Position numbers and translations under genes: made by a program. Shown here in pieces: positions 1 through 13,130 of a stretch of DNA of 64,000 nt (position 1 is its first letter; each line of letters begins with the position of its first letter). The notes beneath the pieces are model-generated. The model was not told the DNA's origin and did not search any database. It saw only the letters and a program-made list of their open reading frames with translations. Source of the DNA: Tamarix chinensis (Eukaryota; Streptophyta; Magnoliopsida; Caryophyllales; Tamaricaceae). Location: NCBI GenBank assembly GCA_030549775.1, contig CM060172.1, forward strand, positions 9,659,861 through 9,723,860, read 5' to 3'.

Positions 1-555
1 ATATATGATTAAGTGTTTCTATGTGTTTGTGTCTGTGTGTGTATTCATATTTCTATATTATACTTTTTTTTATATTTAAGTGTTACTTAGTTATTTCTCT
101 AACTAACTTATTACACATTTTAAATGGGATTGTGCTAATCCTTGATGTACATGGTGAGCAGAGGACCTAGTTTAGATTGAGGATGAACATATTCAAGGTG
201 TAGATGGCATGCAAGGTGAGGAAGAATGAAAGTTGTGGTGATTTAAAGAGTTTTATTTATCGCTAATAAATAATTTCTTAAATTATGTTTGTATTAACCT
301 TTTCAATATTATATTACATTTAATTAGTTTTGTTGAACTTGTTAAACATTGTTATTTCCATTTATTTGAGTCTATAATAAAGTTTGATGATTTTTTTATT
401 GTTATTTTAATTAGCCTTAGCAACTAATGTTAGTAGAATAATTGTGCCTATCTACACTAGTTATGGCGGTAATACCCAAATTGTATTTTGCTTCCACATG
501 TATTTTTCATCATTTCTCAAGTGAATTTTTTTTTTCAAAAAATGGGGGTGTTACA
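1..555 (+). mobile_element. Partial long LTR, 3' end only (LTR A)
   Basis: The sequence ends at 555 with GGGGGTGTTACA, the inverted counterpart of the TGTAACACCC that starts the other LTRs here. About 90 bases before the end is a 'tatggcggtaataccc' segment that is the reverse complement of the 'accgccacactta' segment found just inside minus-oriented LTRs, so this copy is plus-oriented. Its 5' part lies left of the window. No primer-binding site follows, so it is a solo LTR or the 3' LTR of an element. No coding sequence seen. Confidence 0.6.
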
Positions 556-1387
556 GCAATAGGGCACACTAGATACACATGAGTAAGGCCGCAAAAATAG
601 CAATAAACAAGACACAGCAACACAAATGCAGTGATGCGAGGCCACTATGAGCCCATTCGATTGTAAGTGAGGAATGGTTGACCTCCGACAATGCTTCCCC
701 AGTCATTACCCACTCTGATCCTCAAGAGTTTGTTTAGAATAAATTATTAAACCATAACATCTAAATTCAATTGATTTTCTATAGATTGGGTTAAATTAAG
801 TTAAATTAGTTTTTTAATTATATATATATGGATTTTATGATGAATTTGGATGCAATAATTACATAGTATATGTTTGAATTGTAGAAAAGTAGATTTTTGA
901 TCCGGTTATGTCTGTACTTTTTGAATTCGTCCAATTAATCTATTTTGGAAAATTTTATTTTACAACATGCTTTAAAATTTATCTACTTTTATGTTGGAGC
1001 TATCAATTTAAGAAATTGGTGTAAAATTAATCAGGATTAGATTTTTAGGTCAAAACTCATATAGATTTAAATCGGATTGATCTATCAATTAAAAATATTA
1101 AATTGATTACACAACTTGTATATGAATATGTTTAATTTTATTTCCAAATAGTTAATCCAGATGCTTGAGTAAGATTTCATTGGATTTATATTCTGGGCTC
1201 AAATACCCTATTTATGTTAAATTATGCTTTCCTTTATTGTTTTTAATCAATTGATTATAAAATATGTTATAAAATAAATCTAATTTCATTTTAAGTATTA
1301 AATTTAAATATTTTATTAAAATTCAACTAAATTATATTTTTAGCCTAACCCTAACTTTCAAATGAAATTATGATACTATTCATTTAT
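556..1387. other. AT-rich non-coding stretch
   Basis: No gene, RNA or clear repeat boundary is visible. It lies between LTR A and solo LTR B and may contain the 5' part of the plus-oriented LTR that ends at 14,452, but I could not find that LTR's start. Confidence 0.4.
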
Positions 1388-4300
1388 TGTAACACCCTCA
1401 TTTTTATTGTCACAAAAATTCATTTTAAAATATTGCGAAAGCAAAAAACAGCAAATACACCTAGGAAATATAGGGTGTTGTCAGCACACTTAACACCAAA
1501 TAGACATCCGCACCCATCTTATGTGAGATACAAATCTAAGGAAACAAACTAAACTGATATAAGAAATAGAGTGCATAAAAATACATTATAGAAATAATAA
1601 TCTTGAGTGTTTACAAATGGAGCAATGTTGGGTCCCAAAACAACTAAAATGTATTTTAGAATAGAATGCATGAATTACTGAAATACAAAATAGGTGAGAC
1701 ATATATAGGGAAAGCCCCAAAACTCTAGTTCATTAAGGCCCCATAAAATATTTGTGTGTGTCCGTGATCTCAAGTCCCCAAGCCCAACAAAACTAGGCTA
1801 ACAAATGGCCATCCTCAAAATCAACACATGGTCATCTTCTCATGGGATTGAGTAGATAACCAAACAAATGGGTACATTAGTACACTATGTACTAAATAAG
1901 CCAAGTTTCCCCCTTAGTGGGAGTCATAAGCATGAAGGACCACAACATAGTATAGAAATCATGCTAAATACATATCATGCTTACATCCTACAAATAGATG
2001 TGTGCAAAATATCATGATCATAGAATGCGTCAGAATTTCATACCATACTCACATAGACATTTCATATCTCAACATGTTGATCATCATAATATATATATCA
2101 TGGATAGCAACATATAATCACATAAGCTAATTATTCAACAATTCACTAGGCTCTTCTATAATCTACTTACACAAATTACTCATTTAACCCATTTTTAAAG
2201 TCATGTGTGCCATTAGATTAATTATTTGTGAGCCCTTATTCCTTTTTTGAGAAATGGACTAATTACCACCCTATGGTCTCACATACCATGGAAGTTTATC
2301 CAAACCAAAGGACATAAAGTCCAGCTAAAGCCAAAAAACCACCAACAAATATAAATAATAATAGAATTCAAGCAACCACCAATGGACATAAAGTTAGGTT
2401 AAAGCCAAGTAACCACCTAGGTGACTAAAACCTTTAGTATTGATACCCCCTAGTACATCATCAGTTCCTAGAGTACTGAGATCTACTAGAATCCTACTAG
2501 AAGGCAAAGGCCAAAGGCACCAATAAATACTTGAAGGTAGACTAACCCTTAGTAACTAATTAAGGATTGAATAATAAAAACTCATGAATTGCTCAATTAT
2601 CTTTCACATTAAGTGATTTGTATGTTATTATCCAAGTTTATGTTATCACATAAGGTCCAAATAACAACATCGCAATGCATCCACATAATCACTGCATTAT
2701 CACCCACCAAGTCATGTTGTGGAAATTCCATTTATTCTTAGATAATTTTAAATTAATCCATTAAGATCATATATTTTAGCCTACAATTAGGATTACATCA
2801 TCCATTTGTAACATCATAGCATACATACTCAAAATTTCCTAGAAAACCTTCCAATGACACTTATTAAGAATCACATGAATTATGAATTAATTAATTCATC
2901 CAATAGGTTAGGTAATTCATTCCAATATGTGTGTTTTAATCATTAAAGAATGTTGTTACAATATAATATCAAGTCTCAAATCATATCGAGTTTAAGAGAA
3001 ACAAAAATAGCACTATCTAGTCGAATTAGTTGATCGTTTTGCTCAGCCAAACCCTAGAGTTCCTCTCAAAACTAACTAATTAGTTTGGTCAGACCAGTTG
3101 AATGTTTGAAGACTAGTCCATTGATCAATTATTCTTAGGTTTCCCTTTCAAATCAATAGATGTGTTTAATAAGAGGGCAACTAAAGTTACCACGAATTAC
3201 CTAGTTGATTGGTTAGGCTAACCAATCGATTGTTCTAAGATCCAATTAATCGATTTGGTTTAACCATACAATCAATTTGCTCTCAAACAACACAAAAAAA
3301 TCCATTTAAATGTGATTTAGGCTCCAAAAATCTAATCGTGCCATAATATAGCATCAATAATACATAAAATAAAGGTTACACATGCTCAAGTGATAATCAT
3401 ATTGCATTCGCATAGAATCAACCATAATTTCTCATGAATTTATACTTTTCTTAGAAATATTAAATCTTATAACATACAAAACCAAATTAATCACAATATC
3501 ATTTATGCATCCAAAGATAATAAATATACAAATTATAATAGCTTGCATGCTCATTACCCTATTTCAAAGGCAAAAATGACTTACTTGAAAGCTTAGTGAA
3601 ATTTCTACACAAAGGAGATAAACCTTTGGCTGAAATATTTAAACTCTTAAAACCTTAGAAAATAAGAGATTAAAACTCATAAACCTTCAAATAATCTTAT
3701 AAACTAAGAAATACAAATTAGGGAAAGAAGGTGAGATTGCTACCTCCAAGAAAATCTAATAAAAGAATTAGTTGAAAGTAAAAGGCTCAAAGTTTTCCAA
3801 ATCTAACTCTTTCTTGATTAAGAATAAAATAAGTAGGAATTAGAGAAAATATCAAAAGAGAAGCACAAATTAGTTGAAAGCTCAAAATGGAGAAGAGTGG
3901 AGCACACGTGTTGGGAAAACTCTAAATATTTTTTAGGGCTAAAAAAATGTGAATGGGAGAGATAATTAGGGTTATATATAACCAGTGAATTGATTATGGA
4001 ATTAGTGAGAGAGTGCAATAAAATTACAAATCCTAATTTTACCATTTGAATTTGGGCTTAACAATGAATTTATCAATAATAGTCTGACTTCAATCATATA
4101 GTTCAAGTGGTAATTTTCTAGAGATTGCATGTCAAGTTTGTCTAGATAATGGTCAAATGCAAAAAAGGAAATGGGCATATCAGTGTCGAAAGAAAATCTC
4201 CCAATTTTATAAATAAATTTGGGAACAAATCATTTTTTCTAGTTTATTACAAAGGAGAAAGGAAGTATAAGATAAAGGATGAAGTCAACCTCACCCTTTT

Positions 4301-4779
4301 CTACTAAAAACAAACCCTCGAATATGTTTGAGGCAAATATTGAAGTTGGGTAACTAATCAAAAGGGTTAAAAATTACTCAAGAAACATATTAGAGTTAGA
4401 TTACCAAGGTTCTAAAATGTTAGAAGAATTTACTTATAAAAATAAATGCTAAAAAATACCCAGTTTGATAAACCAGTCAATTGGTTTAGTCAACTAGTTG
4501 AATGTGCTATATACCAATCAATCGGTTTCCCAAACCAACCAATTGGTTCCATCAAACTAAAAAGTTTGTTAAAAAATGGCAAGCCTACTTATTTGCTTAT
4601 AAAACTAATTGATTGGTATCCCAAGAAAACTCATTTTGCCCAAATTTCCAAGCCTTTGTCCAATTCCTTTTCAAATCAAACCCAAACTATATTTTCAAAT
4701 CAAGATCAAATATCATCCAAATTCCATTGCATACAAGAATTTCCCATTTCATAAATCTCAAACTTATGGGGCATTACAT
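1388..4779 (-). mobile_element. Solo long LTR (LTR B, 3,392 bp)
   Basis: It begins TGTAACACCC and ends GGGGCATTACA. It is flanked by perfect 5-bp target duplications TTTAT (1,383-1,387 and 4,780-4,784). There is no internal coding region, primer site or second LTR, so it is a solo LTR left by LTR-LTR recombination. Orientation is minus, inferred from a 'gtcagcacacttaaca' segment near the plus-strand start, equivalent to the U5-proximal block of related copies. It contains a perfect hairpin at 1,877-1,895. The short reading frames inside look random. Confidence 0.85.
1877..1895. repeat. Inverted repeat (LTR hairpin), 7-bp stem
   Basis: TTAGTAC-ACTAT-GTACTAA is a perfect 7-bp stem with a 5-bp loop, about 490 bp inside the LTR end. 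Equivalent stems with different bases occur in the other LTRs. Confidence 0.75.
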
Positions 4780-4784
4780 TTATA

Positions 4785-6657
4785 TAATTGTTTCTTCCAC
4801 AATTAATGTTATAGAATTGTTTGAAATAGCCTTAATTATGTTTAAGCACCTTCAATTTGGATTAGTTTCTTTGAATTATTTGCATTTGTATGTTTAGGCC
4901 TTAAAACTCTAATATTTTGGAATAGTTTATGAAATTAAGTTGTATTTGATTCTTTCACATATTAATCAATTATCTTTGATTTAAAATCAATTAAATTGAA
5001 TTTCTAATTTATCGTTTAGATAAATTTTCTAAAATTAATTGGTTTTATTTTTTAGGTTTTAAACCTAATTTTTTAAGTAGGTTTTAATATAATTTACTTG
5101 TTTCCTATTATCCTAAATTTCTATTAGTTTCCTAACCTAATCCTACAATTTTTATCAACAATCTAGGAAAGCATTCATTTGGATCCTCAAGCTAGTAATA
5201 TCCCTCTCTTTTTATTTTGCTAAGCTAGCCTTTAAATTAGGTAATTCTTTACTTACTTTTGCTTATGGTGGAATCATGCAATATATGAATTATTAGAGTT
5301 GAAGGTGATAAGTATGATTTATATGATTTATTTATGTCATGCACGTATCATGTCCTGTATAATATTTGTATGTATCTAAGAGTTTACAATTTTTAATACA
5401 AATATATGTTATCATGTTAAGATGTGTTTTATTTATAATTAGTTTTGAAAAATTGTAGAAGTGGTTATACAAGAATTAAAATTGTGTGATGTCTTATGAT
5501 GGGCTTTTATTCCATGGAATTGTTGGGCTTTAATGCTACTTGAAATTGATTGGTATTAATGTCTCTTGTAATCATTTGGCTTTAATGGCACTTTAAATAG
5601 TTCAACTTTAATGTCACTTAGAATAGGTTGACTTTAATACCACTTGAAATTAATCGTATTTAATGCCACTTAAAATTGATCAGCTTTAAGACCACTTGGA
5701 ATGGATGTAATAATGGAATTGAATTGTGTGATAGAAGTGATTTAAGTGATGTTATGTGGGCTGATTTATGTTTGGTTACATTCTTAAATAAAGCATTGAT
5801 TGCTTAAAGTAAAATATATTGAGTCGGGACTTATGCCACTCGAGGTAGCTATCTGATTTAGGTTTGGTATTTACGTGGTATCATTTTGATGTTTTCTCTT
5901 CCATGATATTGATTGCGTTATGAAATCTAGAAGGCATTTTCTACTTTATAGGTTTCTTGATATATTTTGACCCTATTAAGGGTATATATACTTAAGTGAT
6001 TTGGTATCCAATTATTTTGTGGTCAGGTTATAATTCTGGGTGGGCCAACTAGGGATAGTATTGTTCATGTACTAGATTAACAATTATAGTTTCTTTGAAT
6101 CTCCATCCTCAAGTTAATATAATAATGTTTGTGATCATAATAATGAGATATAATAAAATTTATTCATGTTCATTTATGGACTTTATATTTCATTATCCTA
6201 TACAATTCACTCATGTTCTTACCTTGTTATCATGTGATATATTTTTTTTAATCACATGTGAGCCTTATGTGTAAAATGCTATCTTTTAAAATAGTTATGT
6301 TATTTAGCATAAGTTCATATTTCATTATACACTCATACTCATGTGTTGTATGTCTAGTCATGTATTTATAAGCATGATTCTACAATCTTATATTCTATTA
6401 TATGTTATCATATATAATCATGTATACCTTTAATAATTATGATTATGATATTCTATGTTATTATGCCCTACTCTAGTTATAGCATGTATATATTTTTGTA
6501 TTCATTTTATGTATGACTTTCCCTGATACCTTTTAAGAGAATAATTAATGTTATGTTACATACTTCATGAAAGCATTTGAGCTATTGTATGAGAGGAATG
6601 GTGTGTGTATCACATTTATACTTAAGCATGATTATAGTAAACTAAATATTAGCATGA
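4785..6657 (+). mobile_element. Central part of a plus-oriented LTR (LTR E), interrupted
   Basis: This stretch and 13,843-14,452 appear to be one LTR split by the nested insertion at 6,663-13,837. The joined LTR ends at 14,452 followed by a primer-binding site. No coding sequence is supportable. It is AT-rich and holds a degenerate minisatellite near 5,510-5,705. The 5' boundary was not identified. Confidence 0.5.
5510..5705. repeat. Degenerate minisatellite, about 30-bp unit
   Basis: About six or seven imperfect units share the core 'ctttaatgccacttgaaat' with variable spacers. The array is inside LTR E. Confidence 0.6.
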
Positions 6658-7119
6658 CCTAATGTAACACCCCCAAATTTACTACTAAAAATTTTCGTTT
6701 TAAGTGGAAGCGTATAATTAAATATGTGGGTGTTACTGCCATAATTGACATAAGTCTGGCTTACCCCACCATCCTTACGTCAATCACATGGCAAAATGAT
6801 TAGAAATTTTAAAACATGACTAGAAAGAGATAAGATAACTTTTTATACATCAAATAAGTTTTTTGAAGATTAAATCCAATTACAATATCAAAATATAACA
6901 AAAAAGGATCCCATGGAACTAAGAGTCCAAAAAAGATATTCGGATAAAACTGTCAACCTGATAACATGACTCTACACCCAACCTCGTTATAAATGAATCA
7001 CTCCTCCACATATATAGCATCAAAAGTTGCGAAGTCATTGACCTTTTCCTCATCAACTTGCAGATAAATATCTGAGTCGTCTACTCGTTGGATTAAACAG
7101 CAACCATGAAATGGATGAT

Positions 7120-7136
7120 CGGTACGCTACGTACTG
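7120..7136. repeat. Inverted repeat (LTR hairpin)
   Basis: CGGTACG-CTA-CGTACTG has one G:T wobble in a 7-bp stem and is followed by 'agtaaggtaa' as in the other LTRs. Confidence 0.7.
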
Positions 7137-7279
7137 AGTAAGGTAACGGTACAGTCAATCCGGATTATGCATAATACAAGAATTCTTATAAGCAAATCAT
7201 ATATGCACAAATAGAAGAAAGCTAGATAACTGTTGATTCCAAGTCTTTCATTAGATATACCATATTCTAATCCTTTATT

Positions 7280-7710
7280 TACGTTGAGTTCAGCGACCCC
7301 ACTATTCTTAAACGGATGGAACGGTCTGAAACACCTTTCGGGGACAAGACACCTGAGCCACTATTATTATCCGGTGGAATAGAGCCAAAACCTCTTAGAG
7401 TAAAAATACTTATGAGCCACTATTTATTAAACCGGTAAAACAATATAAAGCACATCTCGAGTACAACACACCCGAGCTACTATTATTATCCGGTGGAACG
7501 GACTCAACACCTTAGTCCTGACTCACGTAGTCTTTCACTTTAAATGATTAGCATATTTCTATTTATAATTTAACTCTTAATTGCATTTTCATTCACATTG
7601 GGTATGGGGCTCCACTATTTTTAATCCAGTGGAACAAACTAGAGCACCTCTCGGGGACAAAACACCTGAGCCACTATTATTATTATCCGATGGAATGGAG
7701 CTATATAAAC
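7280..7710. repeat. CCACTATT..GGTGG repeat array in LTR C
   Basis: Several imperfect units read 'ccactattattatccggtgga', separated by segments like 'cacctcgagtacaacacacc'. Each unit can pair CCAC with GTGG. Confidence 0.65.
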
Positions 7711-8453
7711 ACCTTGGCTCGACCCAAGTGATCTTTCACTTTACATAATTAATATCTTATTTAGATTTTATTATATATTATCATGCCAAACTCAAGACGT
7801 ACAATTAAACACATAAATATGACCATGAATTATCCTTAAAAGGCCATAATGCCCTCAGAAAAATCAAGACAGTCATATTCTCCCAAAGCTTTATAAAACC
7901 CAAAGCATATACATTTCCATTTATTAACCGAAGTACATTTCCTTAGTTTCTGTAACACCCTAAAATTCACTATTTTTTTATTAAAAAAAACGGAAGCACT
8001 TAAATTAAAACCTATGAATTCTGGGGATATTACCGCCACACTTAATATCAGACTAATTAACTCCGACCGTTCCAGTAACAAGTGCTAAGGCTAAAAGAAA
8101 TTTTTGTAAACTTTAATTAATACTTAAATCAAGAGTGCATATCATTCCAAAATCAGAGTACGCATAAAAGAATTATAATTCATGTCCAAAAAGAGAAATG
8201 ATTGTACAACGATTAAAATTTCATCTCAAGTATTCAATACAAAGTAGTCACTCATAAAAGAGAAAATATCCGATATAAAAAGAATAATAAAAGGAGATAA
8301 AATAGCAAGAAGAGTGAATTCAGCCACGACACTCTCATATTTTGAGCCAATCACAAACTCAACACTTAGCTCCGCCTGATGTCTCGCCCACCTGCACAAA
8401 GTCAGAAGGGCCTACTACTCATAGGAATGAGCAACACCCATGAAAAAGGTGAT

Positions 8454-8470
8454 CAGTACGCTACGTACTG
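8454..8470. repeat. Inverted repeat (LTR hairpin), perfect 7-bp stem
   Basis: CAGTACG-CTA-CGTACTG, 503 bp inside the LTR terminus, followed by 'agtaaggtaa'. Confidence 0.75.
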
Positions 8471-9229
8471 AGTAAGGTAACCATGCACTAAGGCCAACAC
8501 AAAAATCACATAAACCATGCAGAAGAAATAACAAAAGCATAGAGACCATCATGATAACATACTATCCTACAAACATTCTGGTAGATACATAAGGCCCAAT
8601 TATAGTCTGGATTAATTACTTAATTAATCTCTGATCAAAATCGATTCACACATGGCTTTTTATCAAATCCATGCGAGTACAGGAACCTCCCACTATTTTA
8701 GCCGGTGGGCCGGTCACTTGCGGGACATTAGGTCCACACCACTATTATTCGTTGGTAGATCTATCACTTATAGGGTAAGAACCCTAACCACTATTCCTAA
8801 CCGGTGGATCGGCTAGACCTGACTCAATAACCTTTCACTTTAAATAACTAATGTCTTAAGTATCTTATTCAGAGGCTTTCACCCTAGACATGCATAAATC
8901 ACTCCCTTTACACTTATCCTCCAACTGATTTGTATCATATCGTGAGAACCCTGCACCTTCTAACTTGTCCAACAACCTTTCCTCTACACTCAAACTCACA
9001 CCAGAGCTCCAACATTGAAATATGTGGGTCAAACCCACTACTACACACCTCCAAGTTAAATTATTTCCTTACTCTAGGGTTTTTTTCCCAAAAACCCTAG
9101 TTTAGACCTAAGTGGCCCATCCTACTCCACCTCACACAACCCAAATCATTTTAACACCCCATTTTTCACAACTCATCAATCCCTTATTCATCATCATACT
9201 TTATTCCCCAAGTACACACATGTTACCAC

Positions 9230-9460
9230 CAAACCCTAGTTAGCCATATCAAAACCTTAGTTAACCACACCAAACCCTAGTTAACCACTCCAAACCCTAA
9301 TTAACCACAACAAACCATAATTAACCACTCCAAACCCTATTTAACCATGAAAACCATAATTAGCCATTCTAAACCCTAATTAATCACAACAACCCACAAT
9401 TAGCCACTCCAACCCTAGTTAATCACAACAACCCATAGTTAATCACTCCAAACCCTAACT
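9230..9460. repeat. Degenerate AAACCCTAGTTAACCAC repeats
   Basis: About ten units of 16-20 bp share 'aaaccctarttaaccac'. They contain AAACCCTA but not the tight 7-bp register of plant telomere repeats. Confidence 0.65.
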
Positions 9461-9765
9461 CGGTCTTTTCCATACCCTTATAATGTCCTACTTACTATTT
9501 TTCACCCAGAACTTCTAAACACCCAAATAACTCTTCTATTACCTTCCTTACATCCTAAGTCAACTTTTCATACGTAAACTTTACTCCTATGTAGACACTA
9601 ACCTCCCCATGCAAACCTTCAAACTTTTTCACGCAAACCCTAAAACTCCCACGTGAAACCCTAGATTCAACCATGCAAACCCTATATCCATCCATGCAAA
9701 ACCCTAGACTCTACCATACAAAACCTTGGATTCAATCCATATAAAACCCTAGATGAGGTTCTCCC

Positions 9766-9925
9766 ATACAAAACCATAAATTAGATTTTCCCATATAAAA
9801 CCATAGATTAGATCCTCCCATACAAAACCATAGATTAGATTCTCTCATATAAAACCATAAATTATATTCTCCTATGTAACACCATAGATTAAATTCTCCC
9901 TCACAAAACCATAAATTCCCCATTT
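9766..9925. repeat. Minisatellite 'ccataaattagattctccc' in LTR D1
   Basis: Units of about 27 bp alternate 'aaaaccataaattaga' with 'ttctcccatat'. Because 27 is divisible by three, the minus strand yields a repetitive NLWFYM-type reading frame that I do not regard as a gene. The same array recurs in D2 and D3. Confidence 0.75.
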
Positions 9926-10560
9926 TACTCTTCCACTCATGGATCATTAAAATACTTAGGTCAACTCACATTCCTTGGTTAACTTCTTTCTCCATCCTCC
10001 TTTTTCATCCTTTCCCCCACACAAATCACATTAACATCCTCACATGCATGTCTAAAGGGTCACAAACCATTCATCACATATACATAATACACAAGCCATA
10101 CAAATACACAAAAACGTGCTTCAACTCCACGCCATACCACATACGAAATAATTAATAATGATAAACATAGAATACATACCATACAAAGCACATAATGTAT
10201 ATAACCACACATAAGGTCTTAGTAACACCCTTACCTAAAACTACACTAGTCTTGGAGCACACTCCTACGCCTCCTTAGGGCTTTGACTGGTCTCACCTAT
10301 ATGAGGGAAAACTAAAATTTAGATTCCCTCCTAACAAAAATACTATTAATTACTAACTTATTCTAAGACTAGGCTTTTGATAAAATAATAAAATATTAAT
10401 AATAATAACCATTAAATAATTACTAAATTTGGCTAAAAATATAAGAATTAATAGTAATATCATAAAAGTTGATAATATAAGGTTGGAGACTTTACCCTAA
10501 TAATAATAATAGTAATGATACCAAAATAATAATAACAAAGATACTAAAAATAATATCAAT

Positions 10561-10603
<43 letters not shown>

Positions 10604-10672
10604 GTAACAATAATAATAAAAAGGGCATTACTCAAAAACATAGTGAAATAAGGGCTTTGGCCCATTTACCAA

Positions 10673-10713
<41 letters not shown>

Positions 10714-10880
10714 AAAAAATAATAATAGAAATAGAATATAAAATTAATGATAAAAACCATAATAATATTGAAAAATAATAATAATGGTAATGGTAATAAT
10801 AATACTAAAAATACTAATAATAATATTAATATTATTCAAAATGGATGGTGAGATAAGGGCTTCAACCCTTCACCAAAATA

Positions 10881-11093
10881 ATGCTAATAATATTATTAGA
10901 ACATTATTAATAAATAATAATAATAATAATAATAATAGTAATAAAATAATAACAAAAATTACAAAATTATAATAATAATATTAATGATGATGATGATGAT
11001 GATGATGATAATAATGATAAAATAACCTAAACCGAGAGTAACAAAAGTTAGGGTTTTCGACCCTACTTCAAAATAGTAAAAGTATCATTAGTG

Positions 11094-11134
<41 letters not shown>

Positions 11135-11488
11135 TGCATAACAATAATAGTAATAATAGCAACACTAGTAGTAAAATAGTTGTAATAATGATAATGAAAT
11201 AATAATAATAATTTTGAAATAATAATAATAATAATAAATAAATATATATATAAAATAAAAACTCATAATAATACTAATAATATTAATAATACTAATAATA
11301 CTAATAATCTACTAAGCTAAATAGGGTTGGCCTTGATAAAAATAATAATACTAATAATGTTGAACTTAATAGTAATAATAATGCTAATAATATTATTAGA
11401 ACATTATTAATAAATAATAATAATAATAAAATAATAATAATAGTAATAAAATAATAACCAAAATTACAAAATTATAATAATAATATTA

Positions 11489-11544
<56 letters not shown>

Positions 11545-11629
11545 TAATAATGATAAAATAACCTAAACCGAGAGTAACAAAAGTTAGGGTTTTCGACCCT
11601 ACTTCAAAATAGTAAAAGTATCATTAGTG

Positions 11630-11667
<38 letters not shown>

Positions 11668-11892
11668 TGCATAACAATAATAGTAATAATAACAACACTA
11701 GTAGTAAAATAGTTGTAATAATGATAATGAAATAATAATAATAATTTTGAAATAATAATAATAATAATAAATAAATAAATATATAAAATAAAAACTCATA
11801 ATAATACTAATAATATTAATAATACTAATAATCTACTAAGCTAAATAGGGTTGGCCTTGATAAAAATAATAATACTAATAATGTTGAACTTA

Positions 11893-11920
<28 letters not shown>
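10881..11920. repeat. About 500-bp tandem duplication with AAT and GAT microsatellites
   Basis: Copy 1 (10,881-11,380) and copy 2 (11,381 to about 11,920) share unique landmarks such as 'gttagggttttcgaccctac' and 'aatagggttggccttgat'. The GAT tract is about 8 units in copy 1 and roughly 20 in copy 2, which accounts for the longer second copy. Confidence 0.85.
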
Positions 11921-11934
<14 letters not shown>

Positions 11935-12019
11935 TTTAAATAATAGGCTAAAATTGAAATAAATAAAAATAAACTTAATAAAATAGGGGAAAAGGGTTGA
12001 GAAGGTTTAGGGTTCAACC

Positions 12020-13130
12020 TTAGACTAGTGGTGAGGGGCGGCATCGGCGGCGGCGGCGGTGTTCGGAAAAAGAGAAGAAAAGATGAGGGTTAGAAAAAAG
12101 AGAAAGAGAAAGAGGGTGGAAGTAAGGGTAGTTATGGCTGTCTAGAAGGAGATGAACAGAATAAGGGTGGTGACGCACGGCGGCGGTGGTGGTGGCTGAA
12201 TGGGAAAGAAGAAGAGAAAGAGAGGAGGAGAGGGAGGAAGAGGAAAAGAAAGGTAGGGGAAGGTATAGGGTGCTTTGTAGAACAGTTTTGAAGGTGAAAG
12301 GAGCGGTGGAAGTGGGGAGGTGGTGGCGAACGGTGTCATGAAGGGTGACAGGTGCAGAGAATAGGTTAATTGAGAAGAGAACTTTGCACGGCCGGGGTGG
12401 CTCGTGTAGGAAGAATCGAGGGAAATGGGAGGTTCGGTTAGTTAGAGGGCAGTGCAAATGTTAGTTGGGTGGGTAGAGAAGGTGATGTAGTTGGCCAGAG
12501 GCGACAAAAATGGTGTTTGAAGGGGCGGCAGTGGCAAGATCGGAAATTTTTGGGTAGGAATCAAAAACTCAATATAGAGTTATGGAGGGAGATAAGGTCC
12601 AACAGGAGACAAGAGAATAGATGGGCAAGCTCCGGCAGGCCAATGGAGGTCAGCTCATGGCAGGGCCTGATTAGCTAGAGAAGAAAGAATAGAGAGTGAG
12701 GGTTGGTTGAGTCGAACGGCAAGCGGGTCCGTAGGGAAAAAAGAGAAGAATAACGTCTGGATCAATGGCGAAGAACTAGGCGCGGGTAAGGGAAGAAGTT
12801 GCAAGTCGATGGCACCGGGGGAGGAGGAAGGAAGAAGAAGAAAGAAAGGGGGTTGGACTGGGCGGCTGAGGAGAAAAGAAAATAAAGGAAAAGAAGGGGA
12901 AAAACTGGACCGGTCGGGGGAAGAAGAAAAAACGAAACGCAGTGTTTGGCTACACCAAAGGAGGAAGGAAAGAAAAAGAAATGTTGGGCCACTAGAAAGG
13001 AGGGAAAATGGGAGAAGGGTTGGGCCATTGGGTTGGCCTAGGTCGAGGGAATGTAAGGAAGAAAAAGAAAAGAAAAGAAAGAAAAAGAAAGGAAAAAGGA
13101 AAAGGGAAAAAAAAGAAAAATGGTGGGTTA
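12020..13130. repeat. G-rich block grading into purine tract, LTR D1
   Basis: 'ggcggcggcggcgg' at about 12,040 leads into G/A-rich DNA and then AAAGAAAAG-type purines (about 12,800-13,120). The purine bias keeps reading frames open on both strands, for example 12,020-12,457 minus and 12,707-13,186 plus. They have low-complexity compositions and are not supported as genes. Confidence 0.7.

Noticed and set aside
7280..7710. Regularly spaced short repeats as a CRISPR array
   Set aside because: Eukaryotic LTR context, degenerate units, no cas genes; the same array recurs in several LTRs.
9230..9760. AAACCCTA motifs as an interstitial telomere array
   Set aside because: Spacing is 16-20 bp with other sequence between, not the tandem 7-bp plant telomere register.
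9732..9947. NLWFYM repeat frame, considered as a repeat protein
   Set aside because: Same array exists in D2 and D3 with stops and shifts; the DNA repeat is the conserved entity.
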